DNA of 64,000 bases. Source: Halonatronomonas betaini (GTDB lineage: Bacteria > Bacillota > Halanaerobiia > Halanaerobiales > Halarsenatibacteraceae). The notes beneath the pieces were generated by a model that had not been told where the DNA came from, made no database searches, and saw only the letters and a program-made list of their open reading frames with translations. Below, piece after piece: positions 55,898 through 64,000 of this stretch. Where the stretch lies: NCBI RefSeq assembly GCF_015666175.1, contig NZ_JADPIE010000003.1:248001-312000 (forward strand), in the 5' to 3' direction. Position 1 is the stretch's first letter. The number at the start of each line of letters is the position of its first letter. Position numbers and translations under genes: made by a program.

Positions 55898-57952
55898 TTA
55901 AATAATAACTTCTAATTGACTGACTTTATTAACAATATCAGGATATTTTTTCTCCCAATTAGCCTTAGAGGTCAATCTCAATGCCTCTTTTCTGGCAATC
56001 TGTAAAACCTTCTGGTCCTGAATCAGACTGGCTACTCTAAATTCATCAATACCATGCTGTCTGGTACCAAAAAATTCACCTGGGCCTCTTATTTCAAGAT
56101 CCTTTTCAGCAATAACAAAACCATCACTGCTGGCAACCATTGCCTCAATTCTCTGAATACCATCCTCCGTTTTAGGATCAGCAATTAAAATACAGAAAGA
56201 TTGCTTATCACCTCGTCCAACCCTTCCTCTTAACTGGTGGAGCTGGGCCAGGCCAAATCGATCAGCATCTTCAATAACCATTACCGTTGCATTAGGAACA
56301 TCAATTCCAACTTCAATTACTGTAGTTGCAACGATCAGATCGATATTGCCTTGCTTAAATTCTTCCATGATCTCCTGCTTATCAGCAGCAGTCATCTGAC
56401 CGTGAACCATACCTAAATTTTTATCAGGAAGAAACTTTTCATTTAACTGCTGATATAATTCGTCTACAGAAATTAAATTTGGCATCTCATCTGAAGGCTC
56501 AATTAATGATGTAACAACAAAGGCCTGATCTCCTGCTTCTATCTTTTGATTAACAAAATCATAAATTTGTCTTCTCTTATCCCGCTTTCGCCAGTAAGTA
56601 ATAACAGGCGAACGGCCTGGGGGCATCTCACCAATAACTGAAACATCGAGATCACCATATAAAGTCATAGCAAGAGACCGAGGAATAGGTGTTGCTGTCA
56701 TTACTAGTAGATCAGGGTTTTCTCCCTTTTCCATTAATCTCTGTCTCTGCCTGACCCCAAATCTATGCTGCTCATCAATTACAATTAAACCTAAATTTTT
56801 ATAATTGATATCGTCCTGAAAAAGAGCATGGGTACCAACTACTATATTAAGATTATCAGATTCTATCCTTTCAAGGATTTTTTCCTTATCACCAGTACTT
56901 GAGCTACCAGTAATTAAGCCGATATTAACTGGTAAGTTTTTAAATAATTCTTTTAAAGTAAAATACTGCTGCTCTGCTAGAATCTCAGTTGGCGCCATAT
57001 AAAGGGAAAGCTTGCTATTTGAAACAACAGCCAGTAAAGCCAGAGCTGCAACAACAGTCTTCCCGGAACCAACATCTCCCTGAAGTAATCGCTGCATTGG
57101 AATATTTTTTTCCAGGTCACCAGCAATATCATGCCAGGCTTTTTTCTGAGCTGAAGTCAACTTAAAATCAAGTTCACTTAAAAAGTCAGCCATTAATTCA
57201 GTTGATGGAGGATGACTATATCCCTTTTTAATCTGATATTGATTTTTTTCCATCATTAAGCGGATCTGAAATAGAAATAACTCAGAAAAAGCCAGACGCT
57301 GTCTGGCTTTAATGAATGAATCCCTGCCTGAAGGAAAATGATATTCCCTGACTGCATCACCAATATGAGGGAGTTTATATTTTCTTTTTAAATAAGCAGG
57401 CAGCCAGTCATTTAATTTGTTAGCATAATTATTTACTGCTCTAAAAACTATAGACCTAAGTTGTTTCTGATTTAAATTCTTAGTTAAAGTATAAATAGGC
57501 ACAACCCTATTAGTATGAACTAAATTTTCTGAATCTGCAGCTTCATAAACAGGATTATTAATCTCTTTCTTTTTAAATTGCCTCCAGCTTTTCTCGCTAA
57601 TCTGGCCATGCAAATAAAATTCTTCTCCCTTAGAAAAATTCTTTGCAAGATAAGTCTGATTAAACCAGCTTCCTATAACTGCGTCACTATGATCTATAAA
57701 TGTCACTTTTAATAGTTCAAGACCCTTTCTTATCCTGCTTTTTTCAAGAGAATATACTTCACCTTTAATTGTTACTGTCTCGCCAGGAGCAGCATCCTTA
57801 ATAGAAATTACTTTACTTCTATCTTCATAATCTCTAGGAAAATAAAATAAAAGATCAGCTAAAGTATCGATACCTAATTTCGATAATTTTTCTGCCCTGG
57901 CCGGTCCCACACCTTTTACATATTCAATTGATTTTGCCAGAGTAGAATCCAT
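55898..57952 (-). CDS. recG: ATP-dependent DNA helicase RecG
   Basis: 684 residues. Wedge domain at the N-terminus (YVKGVGPARAEKLSKLGI), then helicase domains: Walker A GDVGSGKTVVA, DEQHRFGV, TATPIPRSLA, and the C-terminal HQLRGRVGRG. It reverses stalled replication forks. The start overlaps the stop of the DegV-family gene by one base (TAATG). Confidence 0.97.
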   Translation of the reverse strand: MDSTLAKSIEYVKGVGPARAEKLSKLGIDTLADLLFYFPRDYEDRSKVISIKDAAPGETVTIKGEVYSLEKSRIRKGLELLKVTFIDHSDAVIGSWFNQTYLAKNFSKGEEFYLHGQISEKSWRQFKKKEINNPVYEAADSENLVHTNRVVPIYTLTKNLNQKQLRSIVFRAVNNYANKLNDWLPAYLKRKYKLPHIGDAVREYHFPSGRDSFIKARQRLAFSELFLFQIRLMMEKNQYQIKKGYSHPPSTELMADFLSELDFKLTSAQKKAWHDIAGDLEKNIPMQRLLQGDVGSGKTVVAALALLAVVSNSKLSLYMAPTEILAEQQYFTLKELFKNLPVNIGLITGSSSTGDKEKILERIESDNLNIVVGTHALFQDDINYKNLGLIVIDEQHRFGVRQRQRLMEKGENPDLLVMTATPIPRSLAMTLYGDLDVSVIGEMPPGRSPVITYWRKRDKRRQIYDFVNQKIEAGDQAFVVTSLIEPSDEMPNLISVDELYQQLNEKFLPDKNLGMVHGQMTAADKQEIMEEFKQGNIDLIVATTVIEVGIDVPNATVMVIEDADRFGLAQLHQLRGRVGRGDKQSFCILIADPKTEDGIQRIEAMVASSDGFVIAEKDLEIRGPGEFFGTRQHGIDEFRVASLIQDQKVLQIARKEALRLTSKANWEKKYPDIVNKVSQLEVII

Positions 57953-58830
57953 TATTTCAATAAATCTCCACTTAAAAGAGCCATACCATATACTGACGGG
58001 CCAACATGGGCTCCTAAAATTGGGCTAATTATATTTTCAATTATTTCTACTTCTACTCCTATTTCCTGACATAGCTCATTCAATGCAATTTTGATTTCTT
58101 CAGCTCTCTCAGCATTATCTCCATGCATAATTCCTATCCAGGCATATTTCTCACCCTGCAGCTCTTCACGACAATACTCCACAATAGCATCCTTAACCCG
58201 CTTTTTCCCCCGGGCTCTACCATTTGGGGATATTTCACCTTCAACTGCTTTAAGTTCTAATAGTGGGTGAAAATTAAGAATAGACCCTAAAAATGACTGG
58301 GCCTTCCCAATTCTTCCGCCTTTTTCAAGAAATTTAAGGTCACTAACTGTAAACAAAACTCTTGATTTATTTAAATAATTATCAATAATTTCAGCAATTT
58401 CATCAAGTTCTTTACCAGCTTCAACCAGTTTACAGACAAGTTTTACAAGAGTACCTAAACCAAGACTGGCAGATCCAGTATCAATTATTTTGACTTCAGT
58501 ATTATTTATATCCTGGGCTGCTAGTTGAGCAGACTTTACAGTACCACTTAATTTACCTGAAATATGAATTGAAATAATCTGATCATATTCTTCAGCCATC
58601 TCCTGATATTTTTCAATAAATCTACCAGCAGAGGGCTGAGAAGTGGTCGGAATTATATCTACTTTGCTTATCTTCTCGAAAAACTCAGCAGAATCTATAT
58701 CAACTCCATCTATATACTGTTCATCACCAAAGTGAAGAGTCAGAGGAATAGTAAATAAATAATCTCTGCTCTCAATAAACTCTTTTGGCAGATCATTGGT
58801 GCTATCTGTTAAAACTCCTATTTGGCTCAT
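57952..58830 (-). CDS. DegV family fatty-acid-binding protein (FakB-like)
   Basis: 292 residues. DegV proteins hold a fatty acid for phosphorylation by the FakA kinase. LTDSTNDLP at the start, PTTSQPSAGRF, SGTVKSAQLAA, the LKFLEKGGRIGKAQ segment and SPILGAHVGPSVYG at the end are typical. It stands 24 bases after the FakA-like gene, so the pair probably works together. Confidence 0.93.
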   Translation of the reverse strand: MSQIGVLTDSTNDLPKEFIESRDYLFTIPLTLHFGDEQYIDGVDIDSAEFFEKISKVDIIPTTSQPSAGRFIEKYQEMAEEYDQIISIHISGKLSGTVKSAQLAAQDINNTEVKIIDTGSASLGLGTLVKLVCKLVEAGKELDEIAEIIDNYLNKSRVLFTVSDLKFLEKGGRIGKAQSFLGSILNFHPLLELKAVEGEISPNGRARGKKRVKDAIVEYCREELQGEKYAWIGIMHGDNAERAEEIKIALNELCQEIGVEVEIIENIISPILGAHVGPSVYGMALLSGDLLK

Positions 58831-58854
58831 TTAAAACACCTCAATTTTCTTATT

Positions 58855-60585
58855 TTATTCTAATGAAATGATATATGGATAAAGTGGCTGTTCCCCCGCA
58901 TATATTTCTATCTCATCGATATTATCAAAACGATTTAATAATTTTTTCCTTAATTTAATAGCATCATCTTCAGTTACTTCTTCACCATAATATATAGTAA
59001 TTAATTCTTCATCTTCAAGAGATTCTTCAAATAATTTAACAACTACTCTCTCATAATCATTACCTTTAACTTTAATATTACCATCAATTAAGCCAATTAC
59101 ATCTCCTTCTTTAATATCAAGACCCTGAACTTTAGAATCTTTTACAGCTTTTGTAATTTGAGCAGTTCTAACATATTCTCTTTCTTCATCCATAGCATCA
59201 ACCATTGTATCCAGTTCTTCATGTTCATTATAATGCATCATAGCAGCAATAGCCTCAGTAAAGGATCTAGTTGGAATTACCTTAACAGTTTTTTCTTCTT
59301 CAAGTTCTGCTGCCTGTCTGGCTGCAGAGACAACATTTTTATTATTAGGAAATATAATTATTTCTTTTGCATTAAGTTTTTCAAGAGCCTGAACAAAATC
59401 ATTAGTACTCGGGTTCATTGACTGACCACCAAATATAACTTCATCTGCTCCTAACTCAGTCAAAATATCTTTTATACCCTCACCAGCAGCAACGGTTATA
59501 ATACCTCTTTTCTTTGGTTTATCATCTTTATTGCTTATCTTAATAGTTTCAGCATCAGTAGAACTTTTTGTAGCAACTGAATGATCATCATTTACAACCT
59601 TAAGTTCTGGTTTTTCTTTATAAATCATATCCCGATGCTGACTCTTCATATTATCGATTTTAATATCATCAATAATTCCAATTTTAAGTCCATACTCCAG
59701 GATAACACCAGGATGATTAGTATGAATATGAACTTTAATGATTTCATCAGAGCCAACAACCATTAATGAATCTCCATAATTATTTAATTCCTTCCTAACT
59801 CTGTCTATCTCTTTTTGTCCATCTTCCTTATCAAGATGGATTAACAACTGAGTACAAAAAGTATATTTAATATCTTCTTCACGTTTTTGATGAGCTCCTA
59901 AATTCTTATGAGCTGCAACATCGCCTGTATCAGAGTAAATAACTTCTCCTTTTAATGCTTGAAGCATGCCCTCAAGGATAAATATATATCCCTGACCTCC
60001 AGCATCAACAACTTCAGCTTCTTTTAAGACAGGTAGTTGTTCTGGTGTCTTATTTAAAGCAACATTTGCAGCTTCAATTGTCTCTTCCAGGATAACCTGA
60101 GTATCATCACTCTTTTTAAGCCCCTTTTTAGCGCCATCAGCAGCTTTCCTGGATACAGTTAATATTGTACCCTCTACAGGCTTTAAAACACCTTTATAAG
60201 CCACTTTAGATGCATTTTTAAGAGCTTCTGCGAAAACTTTAGCATCCATCAACTTATTACCCTCAACAGCCTGAGCAAAGCCCCTTAAAAGCTGAGATAA
60301 TATAACTCCTGAGTTACCTCTGGCTCCCATTAAAGCTCCTCTAGACATAGATTCACAAATATCATCAATTCTATCTGACTTACTGTTTTTTGTTTCTTCA
60401 ACCGCTTCCTGCATTGTTAAATACATATTAGTACCTGTATCACCATCAGGAACCGGAAATACATTAAGGGAATCAACCAGAGATTTTTGCTGACCTAATC
60501 TACTTAAAGCGGTCTCTAACATCTCTTTAAATCGGTCACCGTCTATAGTATTAATTCCCCTGTTATTTTTATTACCGGTCTTCAT
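58855..60585 (-). CDS. fakA: DhaL-domain fatty acid kinase (FakA/YloV)
   Basis: 576 residues. The N-terminal DhaL-type ATP-binding domain shows VFPVPDGDTGTNMY and GARGNSGVILSQ; a middle domain and the C-terminal DegV-like part (TVAAGEGI, SMNPSTNDF) follow. It phosphorylates FakB-bound fatty acids, feeding acyl-phosphate to PlsY. Start overlaps the end of the Asp23-like gene by 14 bases. Operon asp23-fakA-degV-recG-rsmD-coaD is usual for Firmicutes. Confidence 0.94.
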   Translation of the reverse strand: MKTGNKNNRGINTIDGDRFKEMLETALSRLGQQKSLVDSLNVFPVPDGDTGTNMYLTMQEAVEETKNSKSDRIDDICESMSRGALMGARGNSGVILSQLLRGFAQAVEGNKLMDAKVFAEALKNASKVAYKGVLKPVEGTILTVSRKAADGAKKGLKKSDDTQVILEETIEAANVALNKTPEQLPVLKEAEVVDAGGQGYIFILEGMLQALKGEVIYSDTGDVAAHKNLGAHQKREEDIKYTFCTQLLIHLDKEDGQKEIDRVRKELNNYGDSLMVVGSDEIIKVHIHTNHPGVILEYGLKIGIIDDIKIDNMKSQHRDMIYKEKPELKVVNDDHSVATKSSTDAETIKISNKDDKPKKRGIITVAAGEGIKDILTELGADEVIFGGQSMNPSTNDFVQALEKLNAKEIIIFPNNKNVVSAARQAAELEEEKTVKVIPTRSFTEAIAAMMHYNEHEELDTMVDAMDEEREYVRTAQITKAVKDSKVQGLDIKEGDVIGLIDGNIKVKGNDYERVVVKLFEESLEDEELITIYYGEEVTEDDAIKLRKKLLNRFDNIDEIEIYAGEQPLYPYIISLE

Positions 60586-60937
60586 CTTGGACCCTCACTC
60601 CCTGTACATTAATGTCAACTTTAGCTACTTCTACCCCTAGCTTATCATTGACAGTATAATTTACTCTCTCCATGGCATTAGTTGCCACCTGTTGAATATT
60701 AGTACCATATTCAACAATAATATTTAGCTCAAGGCTTACTTTGTCTTCTTCAATATTAACTATTATACCCTTGGTTAAATTATCCCAACCTAATAGATCA
60801 GCTATGCCATCCTGCATATTCCTGGAAGACATGCCAACTAAACCATAACATTCCATTGCAGCAAGTCCAGCTATTTTAGCGATAACATCTTTGCTTACAA
60901 TTACTTTTCCAAATTCTGTTTGCCATTCTTTTGACAT
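60572..60937 (-). CDS. Asp23/Gls24 family envelope stress response protein
   Basis: 121 residues, one Asp23 domain (GKVIVSKDVIAKIAGLAAMEC, VGMSSRN, VNIEEDKVSLELNIIVEYG). Family members form a membrane-associated layer connected with envelope stress. ATG after CGAGGTGAG. The mapped promoter lies inside the longer open frame, supporting the short form. It leads the fakA operon. Confidence 0.93.
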   Translation of the reverse strand: MSKEWQTEFGKVIVSKDVIAKIAGLAAMECYGLVGMSSRNMQDGIADLLGWDNLTKGIIVNIEEDKVSLELNIIVEYGTNIQQVATNAMERVNYTVNDKLGVEVAKVDINVQGVRVQDEDR

Positions 60938-60974
60938 ATTCTCACCTCGTTTATAAGACAAAAGATTTAATTTA

Positions 60975-61003
60975 ATTCTACAACAATTAGATAAAACTTG
61001 CAA
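60975..61003 (-). promoter_or_regulatory. sigma-A promoter of the asp23-fakA operon
   Basis: TTGCAA, 17-base spacer, TAGAAT on the minus strand, about 38 bases before the Asp23 ATG. Confidence 0.7.
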
Positions 61004-61030
61004 ATCCAACTTATAATTCTCCAATAAAAC

Positions 61031-61060
61031 TTGTCAGGACTACTCTAAATATGTTAAAAT
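61031..61060 (+). promoter_or_regulatory. sigma-A promoter of rpmB
   Basis: TTGTCA, 18-base spacer, TAAAAT, about 55 bases before the rpmB ATG; it is back to back with the asp23 promoter. Confidence 0.65.
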
Positions 61061-61114
61061 GAATATTAGAGCTAAAATAGCAGGCTTATCAAAATAGAAA
61101 CGGGGGTGTTTGTA

Positions 61115-61345
61115 ATGGCACAGGTCTGTGAGATTTGTGGTAAAGGCAGCAACAACGCCAATAGAATAAGACGTAGAGGTAAAGCAAAAAAAGAAGGCGG
61201 TGTAGGCCGTAACGTAACTAGCGTCAGCAAAAGAAGCCAGAAGCCTAATCTTCAAAAGATAAAGGCTATGGTTGATGGAAATAAAAAAAGAATTAAAGTA
61301 TGTACTACCTGTATTAAATCAGATAGAGTAACTAAAGCATACTAA
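61115..61345 (+). CDS. rpmB: 50S ribosomal protein L28 (zinc form)
   Basis: 76 residues, a little longer than the usual 62. Zinc-binding pairs CEICGK and CTTCIKS flank the conserved basic middle (KRSQKPNLQKIK). ATG after CGGGGGTG. Divergent from the asp23 operon as in many Firmicutes, with its own promoter and terminator. Confidence 0.96.
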   Translation: MAQVCEICGKGSNNANRIRRRGKAKKEGGVGRNVTSVSKRSQKPNLQKIKAMVDGNKKRIKVCTTCIKSDRVTKAY

Positions 61346-61355
61346 ATAAATTATA

Positions 61356-61392
61356 AGGCGAAGGAGATAATTACTCCTCCGCCTCTTTTTTA
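61356..61392 (+). terminator. intrinsic terminator of rpmB
   Basis: An 11 bp stem with one mismatch (AGGCGAAGGAG / CTCCTCCGCCT), 7-base loop, then CTTTTTTATTT. It may also slow transcripts coming from the malic enzyme gene on the other strand. Confidence 0.85.
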
Positions 61393-61393
61393 T

Positions 61394-62614
61394 TTAATAG
61401 GTAACTTCAGCTAATTCTTTTTCCAATTCTTCTCTTGACTTTTTAATTCTTGCTACACCTGTTTCCATTGCCGCCTCAGCTACTGAAATAGCAACTGCTT
61501 TAGCAACTCCCTTTTCAAATGGTCCAGGAACAATTCTTTCATTATCAGGTTCTTGAATCAGTCCAGCTATTGCCCTGGCTGCAGCCATCTTCATCTCTGA
61601 ATTAATATCTTTTGCTCTAACTATTAAGGCACCTTTCATGACTCCAGGAAAAGCCAGTACATTATTAATCTGATTTGGATAATCAGACCGACCTGTAGCA
61701 ATTATTGAAACACCAGCCTCTTTAGCCAGCTCTGGAGCAATCTCTGGATCAGGATTTGCAAGGGCAAATATAATTGGGTCCTGATTCATTATATTAACCA
61801 TATCTTTAGATAATACGTTACCAACTGATAAGCCAATAAAAATATCTGCCTTATTAACTGCTTTAGCCAGGCCACCATCTAAATTTGCTGAATTAGTTAT
61901 TTTTGCCAATTCTTCTTTAGCAGGATTTAAATCACCTCTATCACTATTAATGATCCCCTTACTATCACAAACAACTAAATTATCTTCTGAAACACCTGCC
62001 TGAAGCAATAATTTAACAGTGGCAGTTGCTGAAGCACCAGCTCCATTAATCACAATTTTACTATTTGATAATTTTTTATCAAATAATTTGGTAGCATTTA
62101 ATAAACCAGCTAAAATTACAATAGCCGTACCATGCTGATCATCATGAAATATTGCCATCTCAGTTTCTTCTTTTAACTTTTCCTCAATATAAAAACAGTC
62201 TGGAGCAGCAATATCTTCTAAATTAATACCTGCAAAAGAAGGCTCTAAATTTTTTACTATATTAACTATCTCTTCCTTATCAGTAGTACCCAGACATAAA
62301 GGAACTGCATCAACTCCAGCAAATTTTTTAAACAAAACTGCCTTACCCTCCATTACAGGCATAGCAGCATCTGGACCAATATTCCCAAGTCCCAAAACAG
62401 CAGTTCCAGAACTGACAACTGCAATCATATTGCCTTTAGCAGTATACCTGAATGCATTATCCTTATCTTCAGCAATAGCTCTGCATGGCTCAGCTACACC
62501 TGGAGAATAAGCCAAACTTAAATCATCAGCATTATTAACTTCGACCTTACTTTTAATTTCTATCTTACCTTTATTATCTTCATGAAATTTTAATGACTTC
62601 TGATAAATATCCAA
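61394..62614 (-). CDS. NAD(P)-dependent malic enzyme
   Basis: 406 residues, the short bacterial form. Interconverts malate and pyruvate plus CO2. LAYSPGVAEPC, NIGPDAAMPVMEGKA, IFHDDQHGTA with the metal ligands, INGAGASATATVKL and ALANPDPEIAP are diagnostic. It is the third gene after the two fumarase subunits, linking fumarate, malate and pyruvate. Confidence 0.95.
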   Translation of the reverse strand: MDIYQKSLKFHEDNKGKIEIKSKVEVNNADDLSLAYSPGVAEPCRAIAEDKDNAFRYTAKGNMIAVVSSGTAVLGLGNIGPDAAMPVMEGKAVLFKKFAGVDAVPLCLGTTDKEEIVNIVKNLEPSFAGINLEDIAAPDCFYIEEKLKEETEMAIFHDDQHGTAIVILAGLLNATKLFDKKLSNSKIVINGAGASATATVKLLLQAGVSEDNLVVCDSKGIINSDRGDLNPAKEELAKITNSANLDGGLAKAVNKADIFIGLSVGNVLSKDMVNIMNQDPIIFALANPDPEIAPELAKEAGVSIIATGRSDYPNQINNVLAFPGVMKGALIVRAKDINSEMKMAAARAIAGLIQEPDNERIVPGPFEKGVAKAVAISVAEAAMETGVARIKKSREELEKELAEVTY

Positions 62615-62625
62615 AATATCTCCCC

Positions 62626-63177
62626 CTAATTATTATTTGAAAATTCCTTTTGTCCCTGCTCATATAAATCATTACCTTCTACGTCATTAACAACAAATAA
62701 TGGAAGACCTTCAACATATAATTTCCTGATAGCTTCTGGTCCTAATTCAGGATAAGCTATAACCTCAGCTTCTTTTATATGTTCAGCTATTAAAGCTGCA
62801 GCCCCTCCAACAGCGGCAAAGTAGATAGCATCATATTTTTTTAAAGCATCCCTTACAGATTCAGATCTTGCACCTTTACCTATCATGCCTTTAAGACCAG
62901 CCTTTAACAGTGGTTCAACAAATGGATCCATTCGATAACTGGTTGTAGGACCGGCAGATCCAATTGCTTTATCAGGTTTATTAGGGGCCGGACCAACATA
63001 ATAAATAACAGTTCCTTCAATATCAAATGGGAGCTCTTCGCCTGCTTCCAGGGCCTCAACCAGGCGTTTATGAGCCTGATCTCTAGCAGTATATATTGTC
63101 CCTGTCAGCCTAACCTCATCTCCTGCCTTAAGTTCTTTTATTAGACTATTATCTAATGGCAAATTTATTTCTTTCAT
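62626..63177 (-). CDS. fumarate hydratase class I, beta subunit
   Basis: 183 residues. The C-terminal type domain of class I fumarases and related tartrate dehydratases: RDQAHKRL, GPTTSYRMDPF, MIGKGARSESV and YFAAVGGAAAL. It follows the alpha subunit with one base between them. L-tartrate dehydratase is the alternative reading, but the malic enzyme next door favours fumarase. Confidence 0.92.
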   Translation of the reverse strand: MKEINLPLDNSLIKELKAGDEVRLTGTIYTARDQAHKRLVEALEAGEELPFDIEGTVIYYVGPAPNKPDKAIGSAGPTTSYRMDPFVEPLLKAGLKGMIGKGARSESVRDALKKYDAIYFAAVGGAAALIAEHIKEAEVIAYPELGPEAIRKLYVEGLPLFVVNDVEGNDLYEQGQKEFSNNN

Positions 63178-63178
63178 C

Positions 63179-64000
63179 CTATCTACCTTCCTTATTAAAT
63201 ACTAAGCTTATATGGCGAGCAGAATGACAATTCAAATTAACTGCAACAGGCATACTGGCTATGTGACAGGGATAACTCTTGATATTAACACCTAAAGCAG
63301 TTGTATTTCCGCCAAGACCCTGGGGACCAATTCCAAGTTGATTAACTCTTTCAAGAATATTTTTCTCTAATACTGCCAGCTTTGGATCAGGATTTCTTTT
63401 ATCTATTCTTTCAAAAAGACTCCTTTTAGCAAGTAAAGCTGATTTTTCAAAATTACCTCCAATTCCAACACCTACAATCAAAGGAGGACAGGCATTGGCA
63501 CCTGATTCCTGAACAACCTGGACTATATAATCAATAATTTCATCTTGAGATACAGTTGGTTTCATCATTTTTATCTGACTCATATTCTCACTGCCACCAC
63601 CCTTAGTGGCAATATCCAGTTTTAGTTCATCACCTTCAATAAAATCATAATGAATAATGGCAGGAGTATTAGTGCCGGTATTTTCTCTATCAAGTGGATC
63701 TTTTACAACTGATTTCCTTAAATAACCATCACTATATCCTCTACTTATCCCCTTATTAATGGCATCTTTTAAGTTACCATCAAATTGAAGATCTTGACCA
63801 ATTTCTGCATAAACAACAACCAATCCAGTATCCTGACAGAGAGGAACTCTCTCATTTCTAGCTATCTCTGAATTATCAAGAATCTGTTTCAAAATTTTGC
63901 GGCCAACTTCACTTTTTTCTCTATCATAAGCTGCACTTATTGCATTTTTAACATCTTCAGGCAGCTCAAAATTAACCTCTTGAACCTTACTGGCAATCTC
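63179..64000 (-). CDS. fumarate hydratase class I, alpha subunit (5' end outside the window)
   Basis: 274 residues visible; the frame is open to the window edge, and the upstream residues (EVNFELPEDVKNAISAAYDRE) are the normal N-terminal part, so only about ten residues are missing and the internal methionine is not the start. Cysteines for the 4Fe-4S cluster lie in VPLCQDTG, ANACPPLIVG and NCHSARH. Hydrates fumarate to malate reversibly. Confidence 0.93.
   Translation of the reverse strand, partial: EIASKVQEVNFELPEDVKNAISAAYDREKSEVGRKILKQILDNSEIARNERVPLCQDTGLVVVYAEIGQDLQFDGNLKDAINKGISRGYSDGYLRKSVVKDPLDRENTGTNTPAIIHYDFIEGDELKLDIATKGGGSENMSQIKMMKPTVSQDEIIDYIVQVVQESGANACPPLIVGVGIGGNFEKSALLAKRSLFERIDKRNPDPKLAVLEKNILERVNQLGIGPQGLGGNTTALGVNIKSYPCHIASMPVAVNLNCHSARHISLVFNKEGR

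Noticed and set aside
61040-61255. Minus-strand open frame opposite rpmB
   Set aside because: It mirrors the L28 gene and has no ribosome site; its start would lie inside rpmB.

Overview
The window is AT-rich bacterial chromosome carrying compact, mostly minus-strand housekeeping operons with strong AGGAGG-type ribosome binding sites. The gene set points to an anaerobic low-GC Firmicute: fatty-acid synthesis with FabK as the only enoyl reductase present, an ispH-S1 fusion, rubredoxin and ferritin, a zinc-type L32, Pta-AckA, a class I two-subunit fumarase, and SpoIID-type and YloV/DegV-type proteins. Many proteins are rich in acidic residues, which fits a salt-adapted order such as Halanaerobiales, but that placement is an inference. 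I saw no rRNA, tRNA, insertion sequence, prophage or CRISPR array.

Layout. 1-6200: end of a racemase-like gene, a Tat-signal radical SAM protein paired with a membrane-embedded aminopropyltransferase-like protein, rubredoxin, a second radical SAM protein and a secreted LysM/M23 peptidase. 6200-9310: three tandem M42 aminopeptidases. 9350-15100: TrmL, a TPR-SpoIID protein, PIN-PhoH ATPase, a PPC/DUF296 protein, a secreted TPR protein and endonuclease III. 15190-23760: HAD nucleotidase, TGS-uridine kinase, QueG, a large UPF0182 membrane protein, a degenerate RadC-like protein, an SAH/MTA deaminase and a small zinc-ribbon protein. 23780-25840: divergent ferritin and class II photolyase. 25900-35400: HU, GpsA, PlsY, Der, a PDZ radical SAM protein, IspH-S1, PlsC, Cmk, AroH and RNase III. 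35420-41700: fatty-acid operon plsX-fabH-fabK-fabD-fabG-acpP-fabF. 41820-44860: rpmF, yceD, ackA and pta. 45020-49330: TmcAL, a PDZ-Lon protease and a two-component system. 49640-53520: a selenium/sulfur handling island (YedE, TusA-like, DUF3343, cysteine desulfurase, LysR). 53540-61340: D-serine ammonia-lyase, CoaD, RsmD, RecG, the DegV/FakA/Asp23 operon and divergent rpmB. 61390-64000: malic enzyme and both fumarase subunits.

How the genes connect. PlsX, PlsY, PlsC, GpsA, FakA/FakB-like proteins and the fab operon together supply phospholipid acyl chains and backbone. Malic enzyme and fumarase link pyruvate, malate and fumarate, and Pta-AckA makes ATP from acetyl-CoA. The YedE island probably moves selenium or sulfur.

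The observations I rate highest are: (1) a RadC/JAMM-like protein that has lost both metal-binding histidines and the aspartate; (2) a Tat-signal AmrS-like radical SAM enzyme coupled to a polytopic aminopropyltransferase-like protein with an altered active-site loop; (3) a near-perfect Shine-Dalgarno site and ATG inside the ispH-S1 fusion, exactly at the start of the S1 part; (4) two genes whose ribosome-binding geometry points to CTG start codons. Many start codons are revised here because the longest open frame begins with a GTG or TTG lying inside or too close to the Shine-Dalgarno sequence.
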